This document shows positions 36,085 through 45,142 of a DNA stretch of 64,000 bases, one piece after another (position 1 is the stretch's first letter; the number at the start of each line of letters is the position of its first letter). The notes beneath the pieces were generated by a model, which did no database searches, had not been told where the DNA came from, and saw only the letters and a list, made by a program, of their open reading frames with translations. The stretch is from Roseiarcus sp037446355 (GTDB lineage Bacteria; Pseudomonadota; Alphaproteobacteria; Rhizobiales; Beijerinckiaceae), in the NCBI GenBank assembly GCA_037446355.1, contig JBBIIT010000001.1:62001-126000 (forward strand). Reading direction: 5' to 3'. The translations under genes and the position numbers were made by a program.

Positions 36085-37389
36085 CTAGCGCGGCAGATTT
36101 CCGTTTTCTTCGAGCACCGCGCCGGCCAAATAGAGCGAGCCGGCGATCAGGATGCGCGGCGGCGCCGGCCATTCGCGCGTAGCGATTGTCCGCAAGGCGG
36201 CGGCGACGCTCTCGGCGGCCTCGGCCGCGAGGCCAGCCTTGGCGGCGATGGCGGCGACGTCCTCGGCCGAGCGGCCGGCATGTTCGCCCAGGATTGGAAC
36301 CGCGATCACCGCGCACGCGAGGCCCTTGAAGTGGCTGAGGAAACCTGCCGTGTCCTTGGTCGTCAACGTGCCGCAGACCAGCACGAGCGGCCGCGACGAA
36401 GCCTCTTCTAAATCGGCCATCGCCTCGGCCAGCGCACGTCCGCCCGCTTCGTTATGGGCGCCGTCGAGCCACACCTCGGCGCGCGGCGGTCCGAATTCGA
36501 CCAGCGGCCCAGAGCGCAGCCGTTGCAGCCGGGCCGGCCATTCTGCCTCCAGCATCCCGCGCTCGAAGGCCTTGACCGGCAGGTCGGGCGCGAGCGTGCG
36601 CAACGTCGCGATCGCCAAGGCCGCGTTGCCATATTGGTGTCGACCCGCGAGGCGCGGTTGCGGCAGATCGAGAAGCCCGAGCGCGTCCTCGAACACCAGC
36701 CGCCCATGCTCCGAGCGGATGTGAAAATCACGGTCGGCGAGCCTCATCGGCGCGCGCGCCCGCAGGGCTTCGCGTTCGATGACGCGCAGCGCCTCGGGCG
36801 CTTGCGCGGCGACAATGGCCGGCGCGTCGCGCTTGAGGATTCCGGCCTTCTCGAAGGCGATTTTGTCGAGGCTATCGCCGAGAAATTCAGGGTGGTCCAT
36901 CGAGACCGGCGCGATGACGGTCGCCGCCGGGCGTTCAATCACGTTGGTCGCATCGTAACGGCCGCCAAGGCCGACTTCGAGCAGGAGATAATCGGCGCGC
37001 TGCCGGCTGAACAGCCAAAACGCCGCCGCGGTGACGATCTCGAACACCGAAATCGACTGCCCCGCGTTGATGCGCTCGCATTCATCGAGCGCTTCGGCGA
37101 GGCGGGCGTCGTCGACAAGCTCGCCCGCTAATCGGATGCGCTCGTTGAAACGCACGAGATGGGGCGAGGTATAGACATGCACGCGCTGACCCGCCGCCTC
37201 CAGCATCGCGCGCATGAAGGCGACGGTCGAACCCTTGCCATTGGTGCCAGCGACGTGAATGACCGGCGCCAAACGCTTCTGCGGGTCGCCGAGATCGGCG
37301 AGCAGGCGTTCGATCCGCCCCAGCGACAAGTCGATGCGGCGGGGATGAAGCGGCGCGAATCGCGCTGTGATGGCGTCAGTTGGGGACAA
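36085..37389 (-). CDS. folC: Bifunctional folylpolyglutamate/dihydrofolate synthase
   Basis: 434 residues from TTG 37387-37389 (reads LSPTDAITARFAP), with GGGAG six bases ahead. No ATG fits: the frame runs back to 37524, inside accD. Motifs: P-loop VAGTNGKGST, YTSPHLVRFNERI, LLEVGLGGRYDATNV, DHPEFLGDSLDKIA and the C-terminal WLDGAHNEAGGRALAEA. Adds glutamates to dihydropteroate and folates. Order trpA-accD-folC is typical of alphaproteobacteria. Confidence 0.94.
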   Translation of the reverse strand: MSPTDAITARFAPLHPRRIDLSLGRIERLLADLGDPQKRLAPVIHVAGTNGKGSTVAFMRAMLEAAGQRVHVYTSPHLVRFNERIRLAGELVDDARLAEALDECERINAGQSISVFEIVTAAAFWLFSRQRADYLLLEVGLGGRYDATNVIERPAATVIAPVSMDHPEFLGDSLDKIAFEKAGILKRDAPAIVAAQAPEALRVIEREALRARAPMRLADRDFHIRSEHGRLVFEDALGLLDLPQPRLAGRHQYGNAALAIATLRTLAPDLPVKAFERGMLEAEWPARLQRLRSGPLVEFGPPRAEVWLDGAHNEAGGRALAEAMADLEEASSRPLVLVCGTLTTKDTAGFLSHFKGLACAVIAVPILGEHAGRSAEDVAAIAAKAGLAAEAAESVAAALRTIATREWPAPPRILIAGSLYLAGAVLEENGNLPR

Positions 37390-37426
37390 CGGCAGCTCCC
37401 GAAGCCGCGAGGCGGCGCGAGAAAAC

Positions 37427-38287
37427 TCAGGCGGCGGCGCGCGGCGTTTTGGCGAGCATCTGGCAGAGGCGCGCCAGCGTCGCGCGCATTTGCGGGCGTG
37501 GCACCACCATGTCGACCATGCCATGCGCTTGCAGGAATTCGGCGCGCTGGAAACCCTCGGGCAGGCGCTCGCGCACGGTCTGCTCGATCACACGCGCGCC
37601 GGCGAAGCCGACGACGGCGCCGGGCTCTGCGATCTGAATGTCGCCCAGCATCGCGTAGGAGGCGGTGACTCCGCCGGTGGTCGGATTGGTCAGGACGACG
37701 ATATAGGGCAGCTTGGCCGCGCGCAGCCGCTGCACCGCAACCGTGGTGCGCGCCATCTGCATCAGCGAGAACATGCCCTCCTGCATCCGCGCGCCGCCGG
37801 AGGCGGTGAAGATGACGAAGGGCGCGCGGCGCGTCACCGCTTCGCTCATTCCGGCGACGATGGATTCGCCCGCCGCGATGCCGAGCGTGCCGCCCTGAAA
37901 GGCGAAATCGTGCACCGCCGTGACGATCTGCTGGCCTTCGAGCCTGCCGGCGGCCAGCGTGATGGCGTCCGTCGAGCCGGTCTTGGCGCGATGCTCTTTC
38001 AGGCGGTCGGCGTAACGTTTGATGTCGCGGAATTTCAGTGGGTCTTGCTGGGTCTCGGGGATCGGCAATTCCTCGAACAAGCCCTCGTCGAACAGCGCGG
38101 TCAATCGCGCCTTGGGCGAAATCGCCATGTGATAGCCCGAGCCCGGAACCACCATCTGGTTGGCTTCGAGATCGCGGTGGTACACGAGTTGGCCGGAGTC
38201 CGGACACTTGACCCACAGATTTTCGGGCGTGTCGCGCCGCAGGAACGAACGGATTTTCGGCGGGACGACGTTGGAAATCCAGTTCAT
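37427..38287 (-). CDS. accD: Acetyl-CoA carboxylase carboxyltransferase beta subunit
   Basis: 286 residues. With AccA it transfers CO2 from carboxybiotin to acetyl-CoA. The crotonase-like core is clear (GGTLGIAAGESIVAGM, TASGGARMQEGMFSLMQMA, YIVVLTNPTTGGVTASYA, GAVVGFAGARVIEQTV). The N-terminal zinc ribbon is degenerate: only the Cys in VKCPDSGQ remains, and the second knuckle is VPGSGYHM instead of a CxxC. Loss of these cysteines is seen in other alphaproteobacterial AccD proteins. Between trpA (13 bases) and folC. Confidence 0.96.
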   Translation of the reverse strand: MNWISNVVPPKIRSFLRRDTPENLWVKCPDSGQLVYHRDLEANQMVVPGSGYHMAISPKARLTALFDEGLFEELPIPETQQDPLKFRDIKRYADRLKEHRAKTGSTDAITLAAGRLEGQQIVTAVHDFAFQGGTLGIAAGESIVAGMSEAVTRRAPFVIFTASGGARMQEGMFSLMQMARTTVAVQRLRAAKLPYIVVLTNPTTGGVTASYAMLGDIQIAEPGAVVGFAGARVIEQTVRERLPEGFQRAEFLQAHGMVDMVVPRPQMRATLARLCQMLAKTPRAAA

Positions 38288-38299
38288 GGCTTCGCCTCG

Positions 38300-39133
38300 T
38301 CAGTTCGCGGCTTTGGCGACGGAACGCACGCCGTCCGCCAGCGATTGGACCAGCCCCGCGACCGCCGCCACCGTGTTCGGCCCGGCTCGGCCCTCGACCA
38401 GCGAACCCTTGAGCGCGTCGATCAACGCCGAGCCGACGACGACGCCGTCCGCTTTGGCGGCGATGCCGGCCGCGCTTTTGGCGTCACGGACGCCGAAACC
38501 GACCGCCACGGGAAGATGGGTATGGCGCTGGATGCGCGCAACCGCCGCGCCGACGACATCCGCATTCGGCGCCACCGAGCCGGTGATGCCGGTGATCGAC
38601 ACGTAATAGACGAAACCCGACGTGTTCGCGAGCACGGCGGGCAGGCGCTTGTCGTCAGTCGTCGGCGTCGCCAGGCGGATGAAATTAAGCCCGGCCTTCA
38701 ACGCGGGCAAACAGAGTTCTTCGTCCTCCTCGGGCGGCAGATCGACGACGATCAGTCCATCGACCCCGGCCGCCTTGGCGTCGGCGAGGAACTTCTCGAC
38801 GCCATGGACGTAGATCGGGTTGTAATAACCCATCAGCACTACCGGCGTCGCATCATCGCCGGCTCGAAACGCTCTTACGAGCGCGAGCGTCTTTTTCAGG
38901 GTCTGGCCGGCGCGCAGCGCCCGGAGCCCGGCGGCCTGAATCGAAGGCCCGTCGGCCATCGGATCGGTGAACGGCATCCCGATCTCGATCACGTCCGCGC
39001 CCGCCTTGGGCAGCGCCTTGACGATCTCCAGCGAAGTCGCGGGATCGGGATCGCCCGCCATCACGAAGGTCACGAGCGCGGCGCGGCGCGCGGCGCGCAG
39101 AGATTCGAAGCGGGCGTCGATGCGGGTGGTCAT
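38300..39133 (-). CDS. trpA: Tryptophan synthase alpha subunit
   Basis: 277 residues, cleaves indole-3-glycerol phosphate to indole for TrpB. Catalytic Glu in VIEIGMPFTDPMADGPSIQ and catalytic Asp in GLIVVDLPPEED are present; phosphate loop GFGVRDAKSA and VVGSALID are conserved. TrpB and TrpF are not in the window, since the upstream side (39134 on) has unrelated genes on the other strand; in many relatives trpFBA are together, so a rearrangement is likely here. Confidence 0.96.
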   Translation of the reverse strand: MTTRIDARFESLRAARRAALVTFVMAGDPDPATSLEIVKALPKAGADVIEIGMPFTDPMADGPSIQAAGLRALRAGQTLKKTLALVRAFRAGDDATPVVLMGYYNPIYVHGVEKFLADAKAAGVDGLIVVDLPPEEDEELCLPALKAGLNFIRLATPTTDDKRLPAVLANTSGFVYYVSITGITGSVAPNADVVGAAVARIQRHTHLPVAVGFGVRDAKSAAGIAAKADGVVVGSALIDALKGSLVEGRAGPNTVAAVAGLVQSLADGVRSVAKAAN

Positions 39134-39380
39134 CGCCGGGCCTTAGCATGGCGGCGCGCGAGAGGGAAAGCCGAGCGGGTCGGAGTCGGCGCGACACGAG
39201 AGATCAACGGCGCAATCTCGCATTTTTACCTTTGCTTAACCATCTCGAATCGGTAAACTTTCGAGGTCGAGGCGCGGCGAAGAGTCGGGGTCGAATCCAG
39301 GCGAGGGGCGGAACTTGCCGGAAATCTGACGCGGCGCGTCTTTCGCGGTCCGGTGCGACCGTCTGCTGGAGTGTTTACGC

Positions 39381-39755
39381 ATGTTCAAATTGTTCGGAAA
39401 GAGCCTCGCCGTTCTCGCCGCCGCCGGTCTGATGCTGGTCGCGCCGACCGTCATCCCGCAATTCCCCAACCACAGCGCCAATGCGCTGATCGTCCGATGC
39501 GGCGTCCCCGCCGCGACCGGGTCGTTTGGTTCGGCTTACGCCGCCGCCGGGATTTTTCCCTGCCCGGCCCCGGCTTCGGCGGGCTCGCCCTGGCCGGTCG
39601 TGGTCGTGTTCGTCGGCGTCGCCAGCGTGATCGTGAACGCCGCCTATATCTGGAATACCCAGTGCCGCGAATTGACCAGCGACGAGGCGATGACCTCGAC
39701 GTTCCTGCCGTTCGTCGGCATCGCTCTCGACAAGAACGCGAGCAAGTGCCACTGA
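39381..39755 (+). CDS. Small membrane/exported protein of unknown function
   Basis: 124 residues. An N-terminal signal or anchor (KSLAVLAAAGLMLVAPTV), a Gly/Ala/Pro-rich middle with two Cys (VRCGVPAATG, IFPCPAPAS), one membrane segment at about 68-90 (WPVVVVFVGVASVIVNAAYI) and a polar tail with two further Cys. Family not recognised. Stands alone between trpA (divergent) and the CobW gene. Confidence 0.6.
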   Translation: MFKLFGKSLAVLAAAGLMLVAPTVIPQFPNHSANALIVRCGVPAATGSFGSAYAAAGIFPCPAPASAGSPWPVVVVFVGVASVIVNAAYIWNTQCRELTSDEAMTSTFLPFVGIALDKNASKCH

Positions 39756-39874
39756 CGGCCTGACCCCGGGAGAAGGCGACCGGCGCTCGGCCCCCTACAC
39801 AATGGCGGCCGGGCGGCTTATATGCGCGGCGACCCCCATCCTTCGCCCGCCGCCTTCCCCCGGAGATCCGCGCC

Positions 39875-40912
39875 TTGACCGCCACGACCGCCGCCGCGTC
39901 CGAAAAAATCCCCGTCACCGTGCTCACCGGTTATCTGGGCGCCGGCAAAACGACCCTTCTCAACCGCATCCTGTCCGAACCGCATGGCAAGCGTTATGCG
40001 GTCATCGTCAACGAATTCGGCGAGATCGGCATCGACAACGAACTCGTCGTCGGCGCGGACGAAGAAGTGTTCGAGATGAACAACGGTTGCATTTGCTGCA
40101 CCGTGCGCGGCGACCTCATCCGCATCATGGAGGGGCTCGTCAAGCGCAAGGGCAAGTTCGACGCGATCATACTGGAGACGACGGGCCTCGCCGACCCGGC
40201 GCCGGTGGCGCAGACCTTCTTCGTCGACGAGGATGTGCAGAACAATGCGCGGCTCGACGCCGTCGTCACCGTCGCCGACGCCAAATGGCTCTCCGCGCGC
40301 CTGCGCGACGCGCCGGAGGCCAAGAACCAGATCGCTTTCGCCGACGTCATCATTCTCAACAAGACCGATCTCGTCAGCACCGCTGAACTCAGGGAAGTCG
40401 AGGCGCGCATCCGCGCCATCAATCCCTATGCGCGCCTGCATCCCGCGCAAAAGTGCAATGTCGAAATATCCGAGGTGCTGGAACGTCGCGCTTTCGATCT
40501 CGACCGCATCCTCGAAATCGAGCCCGAATTTCTGGAGCCGGAAGACCACGATCACGACCATAACGGCCACGATCACCATCACGATCACGATCACGGCCTC
40601 AAGCATTATCACGACGAAGACATGCAATCGATCTCGGCGCGCATCGAGGGCGAGCTCGATCCCAACAAGTTCATGCCCTGGATCAACCAACTAACCCAGT
40701 CGCAAGGGCCGAACATCCTGCGCTGCAAAGGCATCGTGGCGCTGAAGGACGACCCCAAGCGGTTCGTGTTCCAGGGCGTCCACATGATGCTCGACGGCGA
40801 GCCGCAGCGCGACTGGAAGCCGGGCGAAAAGCGCGAGTCGAAGGTCGTGTTCATCGGCCGCGATCTCGACGAAGCGGAAATCCGCAAGGGATTTCTGGCC
40901 TGCGTCGCCTGA
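39875..40912 (+). CDS. CobW/COG0523-family GTPase, probable metallochaperone
   Basis: 345 residues from a TTG with CGGAGA before it. G1 loop GYLGAGKTTLLN, metal-binding GCICCTVRGDL (CxCC), switch ETTGLADPAPV, G4 NKTD, then a His/Asp-rich loop at about 223-247 (DHDHDHNGHDHHHDHDHG) and the CobW C-terminal domain (ILRCKGIVALKDDPKRFVFQGVHMML). COG0523 GTPases deliver zinc, cobalt or nickel to target proteins. The His-rich loop suggests zinc or nickel storage or delivery. A WD40 protein gene follows 24 bases later. Confidence 0.92.
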   Translation: MTATTAAASEKIPVTVLTGYLGAGKTTLLNRILSEPHGKRYAVIVNEFGEIGIDNELVVGADEEVFEMNNGCICCTVRGDLIRIMEGLVKRKGKFDAIILETTGLADPAPVAQTFFVDEDVQNNARLDAVVTVADAKWLSARLRDAPEAKNQIAFADVIILNKTDLVSTAELREVEARIRAINPYARLHPAQKCNVEISEVLERRAFDLDRILEIEPEFLEPEDHDHDHNGHDHHHDHDHGLKHYHDEDMQSISARIEGELDPNKFMPWINQLTQSQGPNILRCKGIVALKDDPKRFVFQGVHMMLDGEPQRDWKPGEKRESKVVFIGRDLDEAEIRKGFLACVA

Positions 40913-40936
40913 TCGTTTTCGTCGAAGGGCCGAAAA

Positions 40937-41941
40937 ATGGCGGATGCGCCGACCACTTCGCTGACGGATAACGTCGCGCCGATCGAGGCGGGCGCGCATG
41001 TCGTCACGGCCGCCTTCCTGGACGGGGCGCCGACTCTGGCGCTCGCCGACGGGGCGATCCTGGTCGGCGCGCCGGGCGCGCAGCGACGCCTCGAAGCGCA
41101 TCCCGGCGGCGCCGTGCTCGCCGCCGCCTGCGATGGCGCGCGTCTCATCACTGGCGGCGACGACGGGCGGATCGTCGCAACGCAAGCGACGGGCGAGCCG
41201 GAACTGATCGCCGAGGAAAAAAGCCGCTGGATCGACGCGGTGGCGGCGCGTGCTGGCGCCATCGCCTGGTCGGCCGGCAAGACCGCGCGCGCACGCGATT
41301 CGGCCGGCGTCGTCAAAAGCTGGACCGCGCCGACGACAGTGCGCGGCCTCTGCCTGCTGCCCAAGGGCTATCGCCTCGCGCTCGCCCATTACAACGGCGT
41401 TTCGCTCTGGTTTCCCAACGCCGCCGCCGAGCCGACATTACTGGAATGGAAAGGCTCGCATCTCGACGCGACTTGCTCGCCCGACGGGCGGTTTCTCGTC
41501 ACCTCGATGCAGGAGAACGCGCTGCACGGTTGGCGTCTTGCCGATTCCCGCAACATGCGCATGACCGGTTATCCCGGCAAGACGCGTTCGATGTCCTGGT
41601 CGCACGACGGCTATTGGCTGGCGACCTCGGGCGCCGACGCCTGCGTGATCTGGCCGTTCAAGGACAAGGACGGGCCGATGGGCAAGCCGCCGCGCGAATG
41701 CGGCGTGCGAGCGTCCCGCATCACGCAAGTCGCCTGCCATCCGCGCGCGCTCGTCGTCGCCATCGGCTATTCCGACGGTCTGGCGCTGCTGTGCCGGCTC
41801 GGAGACGGCGCGGAAATTCTTGTTCGCCGCGAGGCGCCTGGCGAAGGCGCCATTTCGGCGCTGGCGTGGGATGAACGCGGGGCGCGGTTGCTGATCGGCC
41901 TCGACAGCGGCCGCGCAGGCCTGCTGACCCTGCCGGGCTGA
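40937..41941 (+). CDS. WD40 beta-propeller protein
   Basis: 334 residues, no signal peptide, so cytoplasmic. Repeating units such as GGAVLAAACDGARLITGGDDGRIVA, DATCSPDGRFLVTSMQENALHGW and SMSWSHDGYWLATSGADACVIW show a seven-blade-type propeller that serves as a protein-binding platform. Directly follows the CobW GTPase gene (24 bases), an arrangement I recall in other alphaproteobacteria; it may bind the GTPase or a metal enzyme. Confidence 0.85.
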   Translation: MADAPTTSLTDNVAPIEAGAHVVTAAFLDGAPTLALADGAILVGAPGAQRRLEAHPGGAVLAAACDGARLITGGDDGRIVATQATGEPELIAEEKSRWIDAVAARAGAIAWSAGKTARARDSAGVVKSWTAPTTVRGLCLLPKGYRLALAHYNGVSLWFPNAAAEPTLLEWKGSHLDATCSPDGRFLVTSMQENALHGWRLADSRNMRMTGYPGKTRSMSWSHDGYWLATSGADACVIWPFKDKDGPMGKPPRECGVRASRITQVACHPRALVVAIGYSDGLALLCRLGDGAEILVRREAPGEGAISALAWDERGARLLIGLDSGRAGLLTLPG

Positions 41942-41967
41942 TTGCTTTCAATCAGGAGCCTCTATCG

Positions 41968-43062
41968 ATGACCGAAGACGCCGCGCCGCTGTTCCAGTCG
42001 ATCCAACTCGGCGATCTCACCCTGCCCAATCGCATCGCGATGGCGCCGCTGACGCGTAACCGCGCGATGTCGCCAGACAGAGTTCCGGGCGAACTGGCGG
42101 CGCGGTATTATCGCCAGCGCGCGAGCGCGGGCCTGCTCATCAGCGAGGCCTCGCAGATCAGCCCGCAGGGACAGGGCTATGCCTGGACGCCGGGCATTTA
42201 TTCCGAGGCGCAGGTGGAGGGTTGGCGCGCGGTGACGAAGGCCATGCACGAAGCGAAGGGGCGTATCTTCGTGCAATTGTGGCATGTGGGCCGCGTTTCG
42301 CACGTTTCGTTGCAGCCGGGCGGCGCGGCGCCGGTCGCGCCCTCCGCGATCGCCGCCAAGACCAAGACATTCATCGAGAGCGGCTTTGCGCCGACCTCGG
42401 AGCCGCGCGCGTTGCAGACCCATGAAATCGCGGCGATCGCGAAGGATTACGCCGAGGCCGCAATGCGATCGCGAAGCGCCGGTTTCGACGGCGTCGAAAT
42501 TCACGCCGCCAACGGCTATCTGATCGACCAGTTCCTGCGTGACAGCTCCAACAAGCGCGACGACATTTACGGCGGCGCGATCGAGAACCGTATCCGTTTC
42601 GCGCTCGAAGTCGTCGATTCTATCCTGACCGCGCTGCCTGCTTCGCGCGTCGGCATCCGCATCGCGCCGGTCAGTCCGGCCAACGACATTTCCGATTCGA
42701 ACCCGCAGGCGCTGTTCGGCGCGCTCGTCGGCGAACTCGCCAAGCGCCGCCTTGCCTATCTTCACGTCATCGAGGGGGCGACCGGAGGCGCGCGCGAGTT
42801 TCTGCCGTTTGACTATATGGCGCTGCGCCGCGCTTTCCCCGGCGTCTATATCGCCAACAACGGTTATGACCGCGCGCTGGCGATCGACGCCGTCGTGTCG
42901 GGCCGCGCCGACATGGTTGCGTTCGGCAAGCCGTTCATCGCCAACCCCGATCTCGTCGAGCGTCTGCGCCGCGGCGCGCCTCTAAATGCGCCGGACAAAG
43001 CGACGTTTTACGGCGGCGGCGCGAAGGGCTATGTCGATTATCCCGAATTGACGGCGGCGTGA
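41968..43062 (+). CDS. Old Yellow Enzyme-type alkene reductase
   Basis: 364 residues, FMN-dependent TIM barrel of the NemA/OYE family. Motifs: NRIAMAPLTRNRAM at the start, QLWHVGRVSH, EIHAANGYLIDQFLRDSSNKRDD, YGGAIENRIRF and the phosphate loop ADMVAFGKPFIANPDLV. Reduces activated C=C bonds, nitro compounds or N-ethylmaleimide with NAD(P)H. Follows the WD40 gene by 26 bases, but a functional link is unclear. Confidence 0.94.
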   Translation: MTEDAAPLFQSIQLGDLTLPNRIAMAPLTRNRAMSPDRVPGELAARYYRQRASAGLLISEASQISPQGQGYAWTPGIYSEAQVEGWRAVTKAMHEAKGRIFVQLWHVGRVSHVSLQPGGAAPVAPSAIAAKTKTFIESGFAPTSEPRALQTHEIAAIAKDYAEAAMRSRSAGFDGVEIHAANGYLIDQFLRDSSNKRDDIYGGAIENRIRFALEVVDSILTALPASRVGIRIAPVSPANDISDSNPQALFGALVGELAKRRLAYLHVIEGATGGAREFLPFDYMALRRAFPGVYIANNGYDRALAIDAVVSGRADMVAFGKPFIANPDLVERLRRGAPLNAPDKATFYGGGAKGYVDYPELTAA

Positions 43063-43087
43063 GGCGCCGCAAAAGGTAAGAACGCGC

Positions 43088-43315
43088 GTGAGCGAACCCG
43101 ACTCCCCTGCTCTACCCTCGGTCGCGACGCGCGGAGAATCACTGCGCGTCGATCCGCGCCTGCTGGAAATTCTCGTCTGCCCGGTCACGCGCTCGACGCT
43201 GAGCTACGATTCGCAGCGCCAGGAGTTGATCTCGCGCGCGGCCAAACTCGCCTATCCCATTCGCGACGGCGTGCCGATCATGCTGCCGGAGGAAGCGCGA
43301 CCGCTCGAAGATTAG
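43088..43315 (+). CDS. Trm112-family protein
   Basis: 75 residues from a GTG start. The core VDPRLLEILVCPVTRSTLSY followed by ELISRAAKLAYPIRDGVPIMLPEEARPL is typical of bacterial Trm112 (YcaR) proteins, small partners that stabilise methyltransferases; only one Cys remains of the zinc site. The stop overlaps the stop of the convergent tadA gene by 4 bases. Confidence 0.9.
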   Translation: MSEPDSPALPSVATRGESLRVDPRLLEILVCPVTRSTLSYDSQRQELISRAAKLAYPIRDGVPIMLPEEARPLED

Positions 43316-43758
43316 CCGCGCTTGGCCTCGAAGAACGCGCGCAGCATCTCGCCCGCCTCATTCGCGCGAAGCCCGCCATAAACTTCGGGCGCGTGCAGGC
43401 AGGTCGGCTGGTTGAAGAAGCGCGGCCCGTGCTCGACCGCGCCGCCCTTGGGATCGGGGGCGGCGAAATAGAGCCGCCGCAACCGGGCGTGGCTGATCGC
43501 GCCCGCGCACATCGCGCAGGGCTCCAGCGTCACATAGAGATCGCAGTCGGTTAGCCGCATAGCCCCGAACTTGCGCGCGGCCTCGCGGATCACAAGCATT
43601 TCGGCGTGCGCGGTCGGGTCGGCGGCCTCGCGGGTGCGATTGCCCGCGCGCGCGACCACCTGACCGCCGCGAACCAACGCCGCCCCGATCGGCGTCTCGC
43701 CGCGCGCCTCGGCCGCGCGGGCTTCGGCGAAGGCGACGCTGAGGGGATCGTCGGACAT
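43312..43758 (-). CDS. tadA: tRNA adenosine(34) deaminase
   Basis: 148 residues. Converts A34 to inosine in tRNA-Arg(ACG). Zinc site complete: THAHE-type motif TAHAEMLV with catalytic Glu, and TLEPCAMCAGA for the two Cys. The C-terminal FFNQPTCLHAPEVYGG is conserved in the family. Essential in most bacteria. Convergent with the Trm112 gene and divergent from the pseudouridine synthase gene. Not related to the pilus ATPase also called TadA. Confidence 0.95.
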   Translation of the reverse strand: MSDDPLSVAFAEARAAEARGETPIGAALVRGGQVVARAGNRTREAADPTAHAEMLVIREAARKFGAMRLTDCDLYVTLEPCAMCAGAISHARLRRLYFAAPDPKGGAVEHGPRFFNQPTCLHAPEVYGGLRANEAGEMLRAFFEAKRG

Positions 43759-43827
43759 GGCCTACTCTCGCGCGACAGGCGCCGATGAAGCTGCTAGGAC
43801 ACGCCGAACCAGGACGCAAGCCGAGCG

Positions 43828-45139
43828 ATGACCGACAGACAAGAGAAGTCCGAAACGCGCGAGGGCCAGCGCATCGCCAAGGTGATGGCGCGCGCCGGGC
43901 TATGTTCGCGCCGCGACGCCGAAGCCTGGATCGCGGCGGGGCGCGTCAGCGTCAACGGCGTCGTGCTGACGAGCCCGGCTTATAACGTCAACGACGAGGA
44001 CGACGTGCGCGTCGACGGCCAGCGCCTGCGCGAGCCCGAACGCACGCGCCTGTTCCTGTTCCATAAGCCGCGCGGGCTGGTGACGACCGCGCGCGACCCC
44101 GAAGGTCGCCCGACCATATTCGACGCGTTGCCGCCCGATCTGCCACGCGTCGTCGCGATCGGCCGGCTCGACATCAACACCGAGGGCCTGCTGCTGCTGA
44201 CCAACGACGGCGGACTCGCGCGCGTGCTCGAATTGCCGGCGACGGCTTGGTTGCGCCGCTACCGCGTGCGCGCGCACGGCGAGGCGACGCAGCCGCAGCT
44301 CGACGCCCTGCGCGAAGGCCTGACGGTCGAGGGCGTGCATTACGCTGGCATCGAGGCTCGGCTCGAGCGCCAGCAGGGCTCCAACGTCTGGCTGACGATG
44401 GGTCTGCGCGAGGGCAAGAACCGCGAGATCAAGCGCGTGCTCGAACATCTCGGGCTGTCGGTCAACCGCCTCATCCGCGTCTCGTTCGGCCCGTTCGAAC
44501 TCGGCGAACTCGAAGAGCGCGCGGTCGCCGAGGTCAACACCCGCATTCTGCGCGACCAGCTCGGGATCAAACTCGCCAAGCAGGCAAACGCCAATTTCGA
44601 CGCGCCCCTCATCGGGCGCCGGCCCGAACCGCCGGCGCCCGCGCCGCTCAAAAGCGACGAACGCGGCCCCCCCGCCCGACGCGGCGAGCGCACGCCTCGG
44701 CCCGGCCGCGAGGACAAGGCCAAGATCGCCGAGGAGCTGGCGACGCGCGGCGAACGCTGGGAGACGACGCGGCCGCGCAAGCGCAAGCACGTCTCAATCC
44801 TGCGCGCGGAGGCGCGCGCGCAAGGCGAGGGTCCGCGCCAGCGCGTCGAGCGCGGCGCGACCGCTGACAGCAAGGGACGCGAAGTGAAAGTCGAGCGGAT
44901 GGTCAAGGCGCGCGAGCCCGCGCGAGGCGGACGCGGCGCTCGGAGCGAGCCCCGCGNNNNNNNNNNNNNNNNNNNNNNNNNNNNNNNNNNNNNNNNNNNN
45001 NNNNNNNNNNNNNNNNNNNNNNNNNNNNNNNNNNNNNNNNNNNNNNNNNNNNNNNNCGCCGAGCGGAAAGCCGGGAGCGCGTCCCGGCGGACGTCCGGGT
45101 GGTCGCCCCGGTGGCAAACGACCGCCGCGTAAGGGCTGA
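43828..45139 (+). CDS. RsuA/RluB-family pseudouridine synthase with long basic tail, interrupted by assembly gap
   Basis: S4 domain (RIAKVMARAGLCSRRDAEAW) then the catalytic domain with GRLDINTEGLLLLTNDGG (catalytic Asp) and GLREGKNREIKRVLEHLGL. From about residue 255 a long Arg/Gly/Pro-rich tail. Bases 44957-45056 are N. After the gap the native frame is the one reading PSGKPGARPGG...KRPPRKG and stopping at 45137-45139, not the frame ending at 45132. The true gap must then be a multiple of three, so 100 N is a placeholder. Likely modifies 23S rRNA (RluB type). rsmD starts 3 bases after the stop. Confidence 0.88.
44957..45056. other. Assembly gap (100 N)
   Basis: Exactly 100 N, the usual placeholder for a gap of unknown size. 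It falls in a Gly/Arg/Pro-coding low-complexity stretch, which is GC-rich and repetitive and therefore hard to sequence. Confidence 0.98.
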
Positions 45140-45142
45140 CCG

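Noticed and set aside
37367..39256. 629-residue plus-strand frame antisense to trpA and accD
   Set aside because: High-GC shadow of well-supported genes, with Arg/His/Gln-rich low-information composition.
44700..45140. CRISPR-like or tandem DNA repeat around the gap
   Set aside because: The repetition comes from codons for an Arg/Gly/Pro-rich protein tail; no fixed repeat-spacer pattern.
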